Assembly: GCA_002708905.1 (NCBI GenBank)
Contig: PAPM01000025.1
Span: forward strand, 186,001-250,000
Reading direction: 5' to 3'
From: Pseudomonadales bacterium
Lineage (GTDB): Bacteria; Pseudomonadota; Gammaproteobacteria; Pseudomonadales; Ketobacteraceae
DNA: 64,000 nt
In this document: positions 42,572 through 51,739 of the stretch, one piece after another
Position numbering within the stretch: the first letter of the stretch is position 1
How the letters are laid out: each line of letters opens with the position of its first letter
The notes under the pieces: model-generated
The model's database searches: none
Seen by the model: only the letters and a program-made list of their open reading frames with translations
Told to the model about the DNA's origin: nothing
Translations under genes and position numbers: made by a program

Positions 42572-43411
42572 ATGACAGTGCCAGCTAAACCGCAAAGCCA
42601 ACAACTCAAAGTACTGAACGATCTCAGCATCAGTTATTGTGAACTGGGTCCTGCAGACGGCTATCCCGTGATTTTTCTCCAGGGCAGTGGCCCCGGTGCC
42701 AGCGGCTGGCTGAATTTCCGCTACAACGCCTATGCCTTTGCCGAAGCCGGTTACCGTGCCATCATTCCGGATCTACCGGGGTTTGGTGACAGCGACAAAC
42801 CCGACACCGATTACACCCTGGATTTTTTTGTAGACAGCGTGATCGGCGTTGCAGATCAGTTGGACCTGGCGCAGTTTGCGTTGGTGGGAAATTCACTGGG
42901 CGGAGCCATCAGTCTGGGACTCGCGTTACAACATCCGCAGCGGGTCAGTCATTTAATCCTGATGGGCTGCGGTGGCCTGGAAGATCAGATCACCTACTTC
43001 CAAACCATGCCCGGCATTCAGGCCATGACCAAAATCCCGCTGGACTCACCCGAGTTCACACCGGCGTATTTGAAAGAAGTGCTCCAGCTGATCGTATTCG
43101 ATCCCAGCTTCATCACCGATGAGCTCATCGCAGAACGCTTTCGAGTCCTCCAGAGCCAGAACAGCAGCGTGTTCAAACGTATGGTGATCCCTAACCTGAC
43201 GGAACAACTCTCTCAGGTCACACAACCTATTCTCGGATTCTGGGGCGGCAAGGATCACTTTTGCCCGGTATCCGGTGCAGAAAAAATAGTGACCCATTGC
43301 CCCAACGCACAGATGATTACCCTGAGCCAATGCGGCCACTGGGCCATGATCGAACACGCCGATTTATTCAACCAACGCAGTATTGAGTTTTTGGAATCGA
43401 ACCCGGTATGA
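42572..43411 (+). CDS. hsaD: HsaD-like C-C bond hydrolase (4,9-DSHA hydrolase)
   Basis: The 279-residue alpha/beta hydrolase has the meta-cleavage-product hydrolase set: GSGPGASGW (oxyanion region), S108 in GNSLGGA, D228 in GGKDHFCP and H256 in CGHWAMIE. It splits the meta-fission product of HsaC into HIP and 2-hydroxyhexa-2,4-dienoate. Its stop overlaps the hsaE start by four bases. Confidence 0.91.
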   Translation: MTVPAKPQSQQLKVLNDLSISYCELGPADGYPVIFLQGSGPGASGWLNFRYNAYAFAEAGYRAIIPDLPGFGDSDKPDTDYTLDFFVDSVIGVADQLDLAQFALVGNSLGGAISLGLALQHPQRVSHLILMGCGGLEDQITYFQTMPGIQAMTKIPLDSPEFTPAYLKEVLQLIVFDPSFITDELIAERFRVLQSQNSSVFKRMVIPNLTEQLSQVTQPILGFWGGKDHFCPVSGAEKIVTHCPNAQMITLSQCGHWAMIEHADLFNQRSIEFLESNPV

Positions 43412-44202
43412 GCCTGACACCCCAACAACGCCAACACCTGGGCGAAGAACTGTTTCACGCCTTGAGCGCAGGGCAAACCCTGGTGCCACTCACTGAGCGC
43501 TTCAGTGATATCGACATCGAAGACGCCTATCACATTTCCCAAGCCATGTTGCAGGCACGCTTACATCACACCAAAGAAAAAGTGGTGGGAAAAAAGATTG
43601 GCGTAACCTCGCTGGCAGTGCAGGAAATGCTGGGCGTGTATCAACCGGACTTTGGCTTTCTCACCTCGAATATGGAAGTCCCGAACAAAGGGGACTGCAC
43701 TATCGCCGGTAACCTGATTCAGCCCCGGGCGGAAGCCGAAATTGCCTTTCTGCTCAAGCAGGATTTAAAAGGGCCAGGCGTTACCGAACAGGATGTACTG
43801 GATGCCACCGAATGCATTATGCCCTGTTTCGAAATCGTCGATTCCCGCATTCAGGACTGGAAAATAAAGATTCAGGACACCATTGCCGACAACGCCTCCT
43901 GCGGTGTTTACGTGATCGGTGATGAACAAGCCAATCCCCATGATGTGGACCTACCCAATCTTGAAGTCACTGTATTCAAGAACGGCAACAAAATCAGCAG
44001 CGGCAAAGGCTCTGCTGTGCAAGGCAATCCGCTGACCGCAGTGGCCTGGCTGGCCAACACTTTGGGTGAATTCGGCATACCGTTTAAAGCGGGGGAAGTG
44101 ATTCTCTCCGGTTCACTGGTCCCGCTGGAACCAGTGGTGCCGGGAGATGAAATGCATATGGAACTGTCAGGAGTAGGCAGCGCAACAATAACGTTCCGAT
44201 AA
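43408..44202 (+). CDS. hsaE: HsaE-like 2-hydroxypenta/hexadienoate hydratase
   Basis: The 264-residue protein is of the fumarylacetoacetase/MhpD family. It has [32 protein letters not shown] (metal-binding glutamates) and [10 protein letters not shown]. It hydrates 2-hydroxyhexa-2,4-dienoate to 4-hydroxy-2-oxohexanoate. It is coupled to hsaD by an ATGA overlap, and 12 bp after its stop begins structured element B. Confidence 0.9.
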   Translation: MSLTPQQRQHLGEELFHALSAGQTLVPLTERFSDIDIEDAYHISQAMLQARLHHTKEKVVGKKIGVTSLAVQEMLGVYQPDFGFLTSNMEVPNKGDCTIAGNLIQPRAEAEIAFLLKQDLKGPGVTEQDVLDATECIMPCFEIVDSRIQDWKIKIQDTIADNASCGVYVIGDEQANPHDVDLPNLEVTVFKNGNKISSGKGSAVQGNPLTAVAWLANTLGEFGIPFKAGEVILSGSLVPLEPVVPGDEMHMELSGVGSATITFR

Positions 44203-44213
44203 GCACGCACAAA

Positions 44214-44392
44214 GCGGAGGACGGTGGCAATGTCATCATCATTCCACGCAGCCGAGCATCACAGAAACAATCGGAAGAAGGCGACGGCTGTCTGAGCCCG
44301 CAGGGCGAGTTTCGGCGCCGCCGATTGTTTCGAGAAGCACAGGGCAGCCGCAGGCCAAGTGTCATGATGATGACATTGCCACCGTCCTCCGC
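44214..44392. repeat. structured intergenic element, copy B
   Basis: A 179-bp element with perfect 29-bp terminal inverted repeats (44214-44242 and 44364-44392). Inner stems are 44264-44274 with 44321-44331 (11 bp) and the tip hairpin GCCC-GCA-GGGC (44296-44306). The order of stems and the invariant core segments match the copy at 13940; the stem bases differ but stay paired. It lies inside the hsa operon between hsaE and hsaG. Confidence 0.85.
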
Positions 44393-44467
44393 GCACCCCC
44401 GAAGTGCGAAAACCACGGACCAATTTTTAGAAGATCACACTTTTTAAAGATCACGAGGACAGACACC

Positions 44468-45361
44468 ATGTCACAAAAACTAAGGGCCGCCATCATCGGC
44501 CCCGGCAACATCGGCACCGACCTGCTCATGAAAGCCATGCGCAGCGATTGGATCGAACCGGTCTGGATGGTGGGCATCGAAGAATCCGAAGGCATCAAAC
44601 GGGCCCGGGATTTCGGCATGAAAGTCTCCACCAATGGCGTGGACGGCCTCGTCCCTCACATGCAAGAAGACAACGTGCAGATTGTATTCGACGCCACCTC
44701 CGCCTACGTACATGCAGAGAACTCCCGCAAGGTGAATGAACAGGGCGCCATCATGATCGACCTGACACCGGCGGCCATCGGCCCTTACTGTATTCCACCG
44801 GTAAACCTGCAAAACCTGCTAAAAGAAGGCCGCAAGGAAAACGTCAACATGGTCACCTGCGGTGGCCAGGCGACCATTCCGATGGTAGCGGCTGTAAGCC
44901 GGGTACAACCGGTGGCATATGGTGAAATCGTGGCGACTGTGGCATCGAAATCCGTCGGCCCCGGCACCCGCAAAAACATCGACGAATTCACCCGCACCAC
45001 CGCCGGCGCCATCGAAAAAATCGGCGGTGCCAAACAAGGCAAAGCGATCATTATTGTTAATCCGGCAGAGCCGCCCTTGATCATGCGCGACACCGTGCAT
45101 TGCCTCACCGAAAGTGAACCGGACCAGGACAAAATCCTCGCCTCCATTCACGCCATGGTGGAAGAAGTACAGCAATACGTGCCCGGCTACCAACTTACCA
45201 ACGACCCGGTTTTCGACGGCAACCGCGTCACCATCTTTTTGCAGGTGGAAGGCCTGGGGGATTTCCTTCCCAAATATTCCGGCAACCTGGACATCATGAC
45301 CGCCGCGGCCCTGCGCACCGCTGAAATGTACGCCGAAGCCATGTCAAAAGGAGCACTGTAA
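44468..45361 (+). CDS. hsaG: HsaG-like acetaldehyde/propanal dehydrogenase (acylating)
   Basis: The 297-residue enzyme has the N-terminal dinucleotide loop [13 protein letters not shown], the catalytic cysteine in [13 protein letters not shown], and [13 protein letters not shown]. It converts the aldehyde from HsaF to its CoA ester with NAD+ and CoA. It forms a channelling complex with HsaF. GAGGA precedes the ATG. The stop overlaps the hsaF start by one base (TAATG). Confidence 0.93.
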   Translation: MSQKLRAAIIGPGNIGTDLLMKAMRSDWIEPVWMVGIEESEGIKRARDFGMKVSTNGVDGLVPHMQEDNVQIVFDATSAYVHAENSRKVNEQGAIMIDLTPAAIGPYCIPPVNLQNLLKEGRKENVNMVTCGGQATIPMVAAVSRVQPVAYGEIVATVASKSVGPGTRKNIDEFTRTTAGAIEKIGGAKQGKAIIIVNPAEPPLIMRDTVHCLTESEPDQDKILASIHAMVEEVQQYVPGYQLTNDPVFDGNRVTIFLQVEGLGDFLPKYSGNLDIMTAAALRTAEMYAEAMSKGAL

Positions 45362-46398
45362 TGAATTTCAAAGGCAAGAAAATCACCCTCCATGACATGT
45401 GCCTGCGGGACGGCATGCACCCCAAGCGTCATCAGATCAGTGTGGATCAGATGATTGATATCGCCTGCGCCCTGGATGACGCCGGTGTTCCCCTGATCGA
45501 AGTCACCCATGGTGACGGTCTGGGTGGCGCCTCCGTCAACTACGGCTTCCCGGCCGCAACCGACGAAGCCTACCTGGATGCGGTGATTCCCAAGCTGAAA
45601 CAGGCCAAGGTCTCTGCGTTGCTGTTGCCCGGCATCGGCACCGTGGACCACCTGAAAATGGCGGCCGACATGGGCGTGGGCACCATCCGCGTGGCCACCC
45701 ATTGCACCGAGGCCGATGTATCCGAACAGCATATCGGCATGGCCCGCCAGATGGGCCTGGATACCGTGGGCTTCCTGATGATGGCCCATATGATCAGCGC
45801 CGAAGAACTACTGCAACAGGCATTGCTGATGGAAAGCTATGGCGCCAACTGCATCTACTGCACCGACTCCGCCGGCTACATGTTGCCCCACGAGGTTACC
45901 GAGCGCATCAGCCTGCTGCGCAGCAAATTAAAGCCGGAAACCGAGTTGGGCTTCCACGGTCATCACAACCTGGCATTGGGTGTGGCCAACTCCATGGCCG
46001 CGGTGGAAGCCGGTGCCAACCGCATTGACGGTTCCGCTGCGGGCTTGGGCGCCGGCGCCGGTAATACACCGTTGGAAATTTTCGCCGCCGTACTGGATCG
46101 CATGGAAGCCGATACCGGCGTGGACATCTTCAAACTGATGGCCGTGGCGGAAGAAAAGATCATTCCCATCATGGACCACCTGGTACGGGTGGACCGGGAT
46201 TCCCTGGTGCTGGGTTACGCCGGGGTCTACTCCTCGTTCCTGCTGTTTGCCAAGCGGGCCGGTGCCAAATACGGCGTGCCCTCCCAGGATATTCTGCTGG
46301 AGATGGCCAAGCGCAAAGCCATTGGTGGTCAAGAGGATCTGATCGAAGACGTGGCCATGCAGCTGGCAAAAGCCCAAAGCAACATAAAAGCCAGCTAA
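45361..46398 (+). CDS. hsaF: HsaF-like 4-hydroxy-2-oxovalerate/hexanoate aldolase
   Basis: The 345-residue aldolase has a DmpG-type TIM barrel: [15 protein letters not shown] (metal-binding aspartate), [21 protein letters not shown] and [22 protein letters not shown] with the metal-binding histidines. It splits 4-hydroxy-2-oxohexanoate into pyruvate and propanal; propanal goes to HsaG. It is the last gene of the plus-strand set and has no clear hairpin-plus-T terminator after it. Confidence 0.93.
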   Translation: MNFKGKKITLHDMCLRDGMHPKRHQISVDQMIDIACALDDAGVPLIEVTHGDGLGGASVNYGFPAATDEAYLDAVIPKLKQAKVSALLLPGIGTVDHLKMAADMGVGTIRVATHCTEADVSEQHIGMARQMGLDTVGFLMMAHMISAEELLQQALLMESYGANCIYCTDSAGYMLPHEVTERISLLRSKLKPETELGFHGHHNLALGVANSMAAVEAGANRIDGSAAGLGAGAGNTPLEIFAAVLDRMEADTGVDIFKLMAVAEEKIIPIMDHLVRVDRDSLVLGYAGVYSSFLLFAKRAGAKYGVPSQDILLEMAKRKAIGGQEDLIEDVAMQLAKAQSNIKAS

Positions 46399-46455
46399 CC
46401 CACTGAATTAGCTCAACCTTTCATCTACACCAAGCTTCAACGCAGAGTGGGAAAG

Positions 46456-46518
46456 TTTTGGGAGTTTAGAAGTAAGTAAGGTAGTATCGTTGTCATAACA
46501 ACCTCTAGACTCCCAAAA
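46456..46518. promoter_or_regulatory. 15-bp inverted repeat upstream of the TeiR-like gene
   Basis: TTTTGGGAGTTTAGA (46456-46470) and TCTAGACTCCCAAAA (46504-46518) are inverted with one mismatch and 33 bp between. The centres of the arms are 48 bp apart, about 4.5 helical turns. It lies 67 bp before the regulator ATG at 46585. No T-run follows, so a terminator is unlikely; a two-site operator is more plausible. Confidence 0.6.
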
Positions 46519-46584
46519 CGATAAGACTTGCCCGAGCCAGCGTGAAATATGGCCATTGAGAAGCAAGCAAAATGAGAAGTGCCC

Positions 46585-47730
46585 ATGTCCCTGAACATCG
46601 ACAACGTTGCCCTGTCCGATCTGCTGTGCTCCCTGTATGGCTCGGCGGCCTCCTCCCAGGCCACCAACAAGGACTTTCTCACCCGCCTGAAAAACCTGTT
46701 GAACCTGCAACATGCCACCCTGATTGTGCGCCCTCCCACCACCCATGATGCGGGCCTGATCTATACCAGCGGTGAAGACAGCGACATTGCCTTGCTGGGC
46801 ACGGAAGAAGGCAGCTATACCCAGCTCTATGCCCAGGACCCACTGATCAATCTGCCGCTGAAGGACGTGGTTACCCTGGATGAACACACCCCCCGGGCCC
46901 AGCTGTTAAAAAGCGAATACTACGAACTCTTCCTCAAGCCCTTCGATATCTATTATATCGCCGGTATTGATTGGGCGTACGATAAAAATTCCCGCATCTC
47001 CATCCGCTTCACCCGGGAGAAAAAGCAGGGTAATTTCACCGAGGAAGAAAAAGAATTCCTGCGCTTGCTGATTCCCCACCTTGAACAGTCAGTGGCGTTG
47101 GGCATTCAATTGCGTCAACTGGACTCAGAACGCCAGATCTACGCCGACTCCATTGCCCGCCGCTCCATTGGTATTTTCACCCTGGATAAACAGGGCGCCA
47201 TTCTGCAATCCAATACCAAGGCTGAGCAGTTCCTGAAGGCAGCCGATGGCTTCCACCAGGCGCAAAACAAGATCAAACTCAACAACGGCTCGTTGAATGA
47301 AACCTTCAACAAACAGGTCCACGATGCCATTGATCTGGTACGGCGCAACGAGCGGGCTCAAGTCTATGCGCTGTCCGTACCACGGGATAACGGCAAGCAA
47401 CCCTATCAGCTCTTGATCAAGCCCCTGCCTGTCGCCCCCCACGACGAATCCGATGTCACGCCCTATGTGACCATTCTGATTCAGGACCCGGAGAAGAATC
47501 TGGAGATTTCAGTGCGTACGCTGATGGACCTGTACCAGCTCACCATGTCGGAAGCCACCATCGCCATTCTGCTGGCGGAAGGCCACACCACCGATGAAGT
47601 GGCGGCTGAACTGGACATCAAAAAGAATACCGTTCGCGCCCATTTACGCTCCATGTTTGTGAAGATGGGGGTTACCCAGCAATCCATGCTGGTGACCTTG
47701 GTGTTGACGAGTCTGGCCTCGGCGCAATAA
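46585..47730 (+). CDS. TeiR/TesR-like LuxR-family regulator
   Basis: The 381-residue protein has a poorly conserved N-terminal sensor region, perhaps PAS-like in the middle (RSIGIFTLDKQGAILQSNTKAE), and a C-terminal LuxR HTH (YQLTMSEATIAILLAEGHTTDEVAAELDIKKNTVRAHL). The steroid activator TeiR/TesR of Comamonas is of this type and length, so control of the steroid genes is a reasonable guess. It follows hsaF. GAGAAG is spaced correctly from ATG 46585; a GTG two codons upstream is less likely. Confidence 0.82.
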   Translation: MSLNIDNVALSDLLCSLYGSAASSQATNKDFLTRLKNLLNLQHATLIVRPPTTHDAGLIYTSGEDSDIALLGTEEGSYTQLYAQDPLINLPLKDVVTLDEHTPRAQLLKSEYYELFLKPFDIYYIAGIDWAYDKNSRISIRFTREKKQGNFTEEEKEFLRLLIPHLEQSVALGIQLRQLDSERQIYADSIARRSIGIFTLDKQGAILQSNTKAEQFLKAADGFHQAQNKIKLNNGSLNETFNKQVHDAIDLVRRNERAQVYALSVPRDNGKQPYQLLIKPLPVAPHDESDVTPYVTILIQDPEKNLEISVRTLMDLYQLTMSEATIAILLAEGHTTDEVAAELDIKKNTVRAHLRSMFVKMGVTQQSMLVTLVLTSLASAQ

Positions 47731-47776
47731 CCTATTCGCCTCGAATCACCACACGCATAACAATAAGGACAGTACC

Positions 47777-48337
47777 GTGGCACTGATTATTCTGGGTATT
47801 ATTCTCTGGTCCGTGGTCCACCTGATTCCCGCTGCAGCCCCAGGAATCAAGGCGCGCTGGCAAGCCGCCCTGGGAAAACATGGCTACCGGGGCACCTTTG
47901 CACTGCTTATTACTGCCTCCGTTGTCATGATGGTAATGGGCTGGCGTCACTCCCTGCCAATCTATCTTTACACGCTGTCCGACCAGATCCACATGGCGAC
48001 CATCGCCATCATGACCTTCGCGGTGGTGCTGTTTGTAGCCTCCAACCTGCCTTCACGAATAAAACGAATTTTCCGTCACCCCCAATTATTGGGGCTGGCT
48101 CTGTGGGCCTTTGCACATCTGTTGGTGAACGGTGATTCCCGCTCAGTCGTATTGTTCGGTGGCCTGCTGCTATGGGCCATTTTGGAAATAATCATGATCA
48201 ATCGCCGGGACGGGGCATGGGTGAAACCACCGGTAAAAGGTGTATTTATCGAGGTCATCGTCGGTGTGCTCAGTGCAGCGGTTTTTGCGGGATTGCTCGC
48301 AGCGCACCCCTATCTCTCCGGCATTAGCCTGGGATAA
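47777..48337 (+). CDS. NnrU-family membrane protein
   Basis: The 186-residue protein has about five or six membrane helices and the NnrU features WSVVHLIPAAAP near the N-terminus and HPQLLGLALWAFAHLLVNGD in the middle. NnrU is linked to nitric oxide/nitrite metabolism in some bacteria and its biochemical role is not known. The start is a GTG at 47777 behind AAGGAC. It is convergent with the DUF2236 gene. Confidence 0.84.
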   Translation: MALIILGIILWSVVHLIPAAAPGIKARWQAALGKHGYRGTFALLITASVVMMVMGWRHSLPIYLYTLSDQIHMATIAIMTFAVVLFVASNLPSRIKRIFRHPQLLGLALWAFAHLLVNGDSRSVVLFGGLLLWAILEIIMINRRDGAWVKPPVKGVFIEVIVGVLSAAVFAGLLAAHPYLSGISLG

Positions 48338-48344
48338 CATCTAC

Positions 48345-48370
48345 GATCACCCCACGTGGGCGGGGTGATC
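48345..48370. terminator. hairpin between convergent genes
   Basis: GATCACCCC-8-GGGGTGATC forms a 9-bp GC-rich stem between the NnrU-like gene and the DUF2236 gene, covering the stop codon of the latter. No long T-run follows on either strand, so it is only a possible terminator. Confidence 0.4.
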
Positions 48371-49663
48371 GATGTCCGGTTTGATAATGTCTTTTTCGGC
48401 TCCTTCGAAATAGGAATCCAGCAAACGAACCTGCTGCTCGCGGCAACGTTGCGCAAACAGTGCACGGGCAGCTGGCCCCCGCATGCGATGGTACAGGTGC
48501 CATCCCAATCGAAAGGGTGCGCTGATCAAGGGATACCAGGGCAAAGCCAATGAGGAAATACCCAACTGCTTGCGTTGCAAAGGCCCCAGTATCAACGCCG
48601 AGTTGCTGATGTGTTTGTGATAGAGATAGCGGCGCTTGCGGCTAGCCGCCTTCGGCCGGCGCTCCAGCTCCGGCAAATAACGGGTTAAGGGCTCATTGCG
48701 CAACGCTTCCCCCAGGTAACGGATCTTGTCATCGGGCTCATTGTGGGTCAAAAAGGTATGATAGAGCTTGCGCAATCCATCCCGTTCGGTCAGCGCCAGC
48801 CACTGCTCATCAAGGCCCAACAACCAGCCGACGTACCGCCACATGTGCATCACCGCTTTCGACTGACCCGGGGTCACCGGCACGCCAAACATGCGCACCC
48901 CCATCAAGGTCACCGGACCAAAGGCCAGATAGGTGGCCAGCATGTCCATCTGATTAATCGGCAAACCCCATTTGGCATGTTGCCACTGCGGTTTGTTATT
49001 CAGGTTGCGCCGTACCAAAGCATGCACCATGCGTACACGAATGGTGGTAATAAAACCCTCACCAAACCGCTCCAGGCCCTCAGGCTCGGTTACATCATTC
49101 AACCATTTTCCGGTTTCTCCCAGGCGCAGCGAGGTTTTCTTACTAAGTGCGCCGGTCATAGCCAATGCCTGGTTAAGAGTATTGAAGTAGGCATACCCCC
49201 CCATCAGGGCCATATCCCGCAACACATAAAACGCCACATCACCGGCAAAATGGCTGGAACGAATGCCCTTCTCCATTAAATCCCGATCCAGCCATTCCGG
49301 GTCCTGATCTATGTGATGAAAAAAAGCCTTCAGTTCCGCCGGTGCATCAGTGACCGACTCGATTCCCTGCAGCAATGCCTGGTCAAACTGCTTTTTACGC
49401 TGCCCGGGATTGCTTTCAAACATCCACGCCACCACGTTGTCCATGGCGGCATCGCCCTGCCACAACGCATCCGTCACCTGCGCCCATTCCTGCTCATCAG
49501 GCGCCAACGGCTTGCCGAACACCCAGCGGGCAATGGTTTTCGGAATCCACTGCCGACGGGCCTTGTGCCAGGGTAACGCCCGGCTGGGAACGACTGGGTA
49601 CTCATCGGTTGAGGTAGCGGAGGGTGGCTGGGGGGAAGAAATGGATACTGCAGCATTTTCCAT
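48347..49663 (-). CDS. MpaB/DUF2236-family oxygenase (latex-clearing-protein-like)
   Basis: The 438-residue protein has the DUF2236 pattern: RFGEGFITTIRVRMVHALVR with the conserved R..H pair that contacts haem in this family, then LPINQMDMLATYLAFG. Relatives include rubber oxygenase Lcp and fungal MpaB' oxygenases. The substrate here is unknown. The N-terminus is variable; ATG 49663 was preferred over a TTG at 49693. It is divergent from a TetR gene, with a symmetric GAGTA-TT-TACTC site in the gap. Confidence 0.84.
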   Translation of the reverse strand: MENAAVSISSPQPPSATSTDEYPVVPSRALPWHKARRQWIPKTIARWVFGKPLAPDEQEWAQVTDALWQGDAAMDNVVAWMFESNPGQRKKQFDQALLQGIESVTDAPAELKAFFHHIDQDPEWLDRDLMEKGIRSSHFAGDVAFYVLRDMALMGGYAYFNTLNQALAMTGALSKKTSLRLGETGKWLNDVTEPEGLERFGEGFITTIRVRMVHALVRRNLNNKPQWQHAKWGLPINQMDMLATYLAFGPVTLMGVRMFGVPVTPGQSKAVMHMWRYVGWLLGLDEQWLALTERDGLRKLYHTFLTHNEPDDKIRYLGEALRNEPLTRYLPELERRPKAASRKRRYLYHKHISNSALILGPLQRKQLGISSLALPWYPLISAPFRLGWHLYHRMRGPAARALFAQRCREQQVRLLDSYFEGAEKDIIKPDIDHPAHVG

Positions 49664-49716
49664 ATCATTGACGCCTGTAATGTCAGTGGACAAAGAGAAT
49701 CCACCTACTCTAAAAT

Positions 49717-49728
49717 GAGTATTTACTC
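49717..49728. promoter_or_regulatory. GAGTA-TT-TACTC palindrome, candidate TetR operator
   Basis: A 12-bp dyad in the divergent gap between the DUF2236 oxygenase and the TetR gene, 53 bp from the oxygenase start and 72 bp from the tetR start. Divergent TetR genes commonly act on such sites. Confidence 0.5.
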
Positions 49729-49800
49729 GTATTCAACTCGCAATTTAAGTCGCACATCATCTTAATAAGAATCAGAGGGTTACCAACCAGGGCTCTGGCT

Positions 49801-50403
49801 ATGCGGAAGGCTCCCAAGCAAAAACGTTCCCGCGAGATGGTGTCCCGCCTGCTGGATGCCACCGCTGCCACCATCGCCGAGCGGGGCCTGGACGGCACCA
49901 CCACCAACCATATTGCCGAACAGGCAGGTGTCAGCATCGGCTCGCTCTATCAGTATTTCCCCGACAAGGAAGCCCTGGTGGAATCACTGCTCACCCGAAT
50001 GGGGGAACAGGCGGGACTGCGCTTCCGCCAGCAGGCAAAAAAAGTGGACATCAACGCGATGAACCTACATCAGGTGGCCCTCAATGCGATTCAGTTCGGC
50101 ATCCTCTCCATCCGCCTCGACCCCGTCATGTATGAGATGATCCGCAACTGGAGCCGGGTACCCATCCATAAATTGCTGGACCCGCTGGAGCGCGCTTTCC
50201 TGGTCGCCGCCCAGCCCTATTTCCTCAAGCACTACAGCAACTACCCGATTCATAACCTGGAAACCAAACTGTACATACTGATTAATTCCACCATTTTCAC
50301 CGCCATCCGTTATGCCGTTCAGGAAGAGTCCATGATCGAGGAAAAGGAATTGGTGGAAACCCTGGCGGATATCATTGTCCGCACTCTGGTACCCGCTGCT
50401 TGA
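49801..50403 (+). CDS. TetR-family regulator of the oxygenase locus
   Basis: A 200-residue TetR-type protein with the DNA-binding N-terminus KQKRSREMVSRLLDATA, TTNHIAEQAGVSIGSLYQYF, and a C-terminal helical ligand domain. The divergent arrangement predicts that it represses the DUF2236 gene and itself through the GAGTATTTACTC site. Its ligand is unknown. Confidence 0.86.
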   Translation: MRKAPKQKRSREMVSRLLDATAATIAERGLDGTTTNHIAEQAGVSIGSLYQYFPDKEALVESLLTRMGEQAGLRFRQQAKKVDINAMNLHQVALNAIQFGILSIRLDPVMYEMIRNWSRVPIHKLLDPLERAFLVAAQPYFLKHYSNYPIHNLETKLYILINSTIFTAIRYAVQEESMIEEKELVETLADIIVRTLVPAA

Positions 50404-50500
50404 ATACGGTAATAGCCACTTAATTTTTCCACTGTCATCAAGTTGTCCTATAACTGCCCCATGCTGATCACCGATTCTGCAATGAAGGTGAGCAGCATCC

Positions 50501-51658
50501 ATGATTGGAGCAACCCTCGCGCAACTGCCGCGCCTGTTGCGTTACAGTTTTCTTTCCGTGAGCGACAGCGCCTACCACCAATTTTCCTGGCAGCGCCTGC
50601 TGGTCATGTTGTTGTTCTGGCCGCTCTTTCTGTTCTATTTAATGCTCACAGCCGCCTGTTTGTGGCTGGATCATTTACTCTTTCCGGGATTCAAAAAAGT
50701 TACCATTAAAGCACCTGTATTCGTCATTGGTGTGCCCCGCAGCGGTACCACGTTTCTGCATCGCTTATTGGCTGGGGATCGGGAGCGCTTTACCACCATG
50801 ACACTGTGGGAGTTGATCTTCGCGCCCTCAATTACCCAACGCAGAATATGGAATGGACTGGCCGCAGTGGATGCGGCGGTTGGCAAACCTTGCCGACAAT
50901 TATTGAAATGGACTGAAGACAAAGCATTTGCCGGGCTGGATGGCGTGCACACCACCAGATTGAGTGATCCGGAAGAAGACTATCTGGCATTGATCCCGCT
51001 GTTGCAGTGTTTTTTATTGGTTTTGCCATTTGGTGATCCACAATTTTTACAACTCGCTCGCTTTGATGATACCGCCACACCGCAACAAAAATACCGGCTG
51101 CTAAATTTCTATCGCAGCCTGATGCAACGCCATTTGTATGTGCATGGCCAACACAAGACCTTTCTTTCAAAAAATCCCAGTTTCACCCCCATGCTGAACA
51201 CGTTGGCACTGGGGTTTCCTGATGCCCGCTTTATCGCCTGCGTGCGCAACCCCAACCAGGCTGTGCCCTCACAAGTCAGTTCCATTTTAGTGGGAGCCCG
51301 CCTGTTCAGCGGTCAGGTGGACACCGCGTGGTGGCGTACTCACCTGATGGATATGTTGGTCTACTACTACCAACACCTAATGAGTGAACTGCCGCAGCTG
51401 GCACAAAGGCAGCACTATCTGGTGCGCATGGAACAACTGGCAGCAGAACCACAGCTGACGGTGAACAATATTTACCGCAAATTGGGATTGGAGAGCTCAC
51501 CAGCGTATCGCGATTGGCTACATATGGAATCAGACAAGGCCCGCCACTATCGCAGTGCGCACCACTATCAAGGTCACCAGCTGGGCATTCCCGCACAAAC
51601 CTTAATGACAAAATTTCAGTTCGTTTATCAAAGCATGGGTTACGAAGCCGCAGAATAA
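50501..51658 (+). CDS. membrane-associated sulfotransferase-family protein
   Basis: The 385-residue protein has one or two hydrophobic helices at residues 32-58 and then the PAPS 5'-phosphosulfate loop VIGVPRSGTTFLHRLL (about 75-90). A later FLSKNPSFTPM and FPDARFIACVRNPNQAVPS form the 3'-phosphate region. It would transfer sulfate from PAPS to a hydroxyl of a lipid or sugar at the membrane. The following glycosyltransferase and deacetylase suggest a glycolipid or sterol-like acceptor, but that is context only. Confidence 0.83.
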   Translation: MIGATLAQLPRLLRYSFLSVSDSAYHQFSWQRLLVMLLFWPLFLFYLMLTAACLWLDHLLFPGFKKVTIKAPVFVIGVPRSGTTFLHRLLAGDRERFTTMTLWELIFAPSITQRRIWNGLAAVDAAVGKPCRQLLKWTEDKAFAGLDGVHTTRLSDPEEDYLALIPLLQCFLLVLPFGDPQFLQLARFDDTATPQQKYRLLNFYRSLMQRHLYVHGQHKTFLSKNPSFTPMLNTLALGFPDARFIACVRNPNQAVPSQVSSILVGARLFSGQVDTAWWRTHLMDMLVYYYQHLMSELPQLAQRQHYLVRMEQLAAEPQLTVNNIYRKLGLESSPAYRDWLHMESDKARHYRSAHHYQGHQLGIPAQTLMTKFQFVYQSMGYEAAE

Positions 51659-51739
51659 TTTGAAACATCTTCAGATAAACGTCGTAACAAAAATTCCATA
51701 TTCAAACAGGATACTCACGCTCAATCGGACGAAGGCACG

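Noticed and set aside
46456-46518. The inverted repeat as a terminator for the hsa operon
   Set aside because: The loop is 33 bases and no T-run follows on either strand; a regulatory site is more likely.
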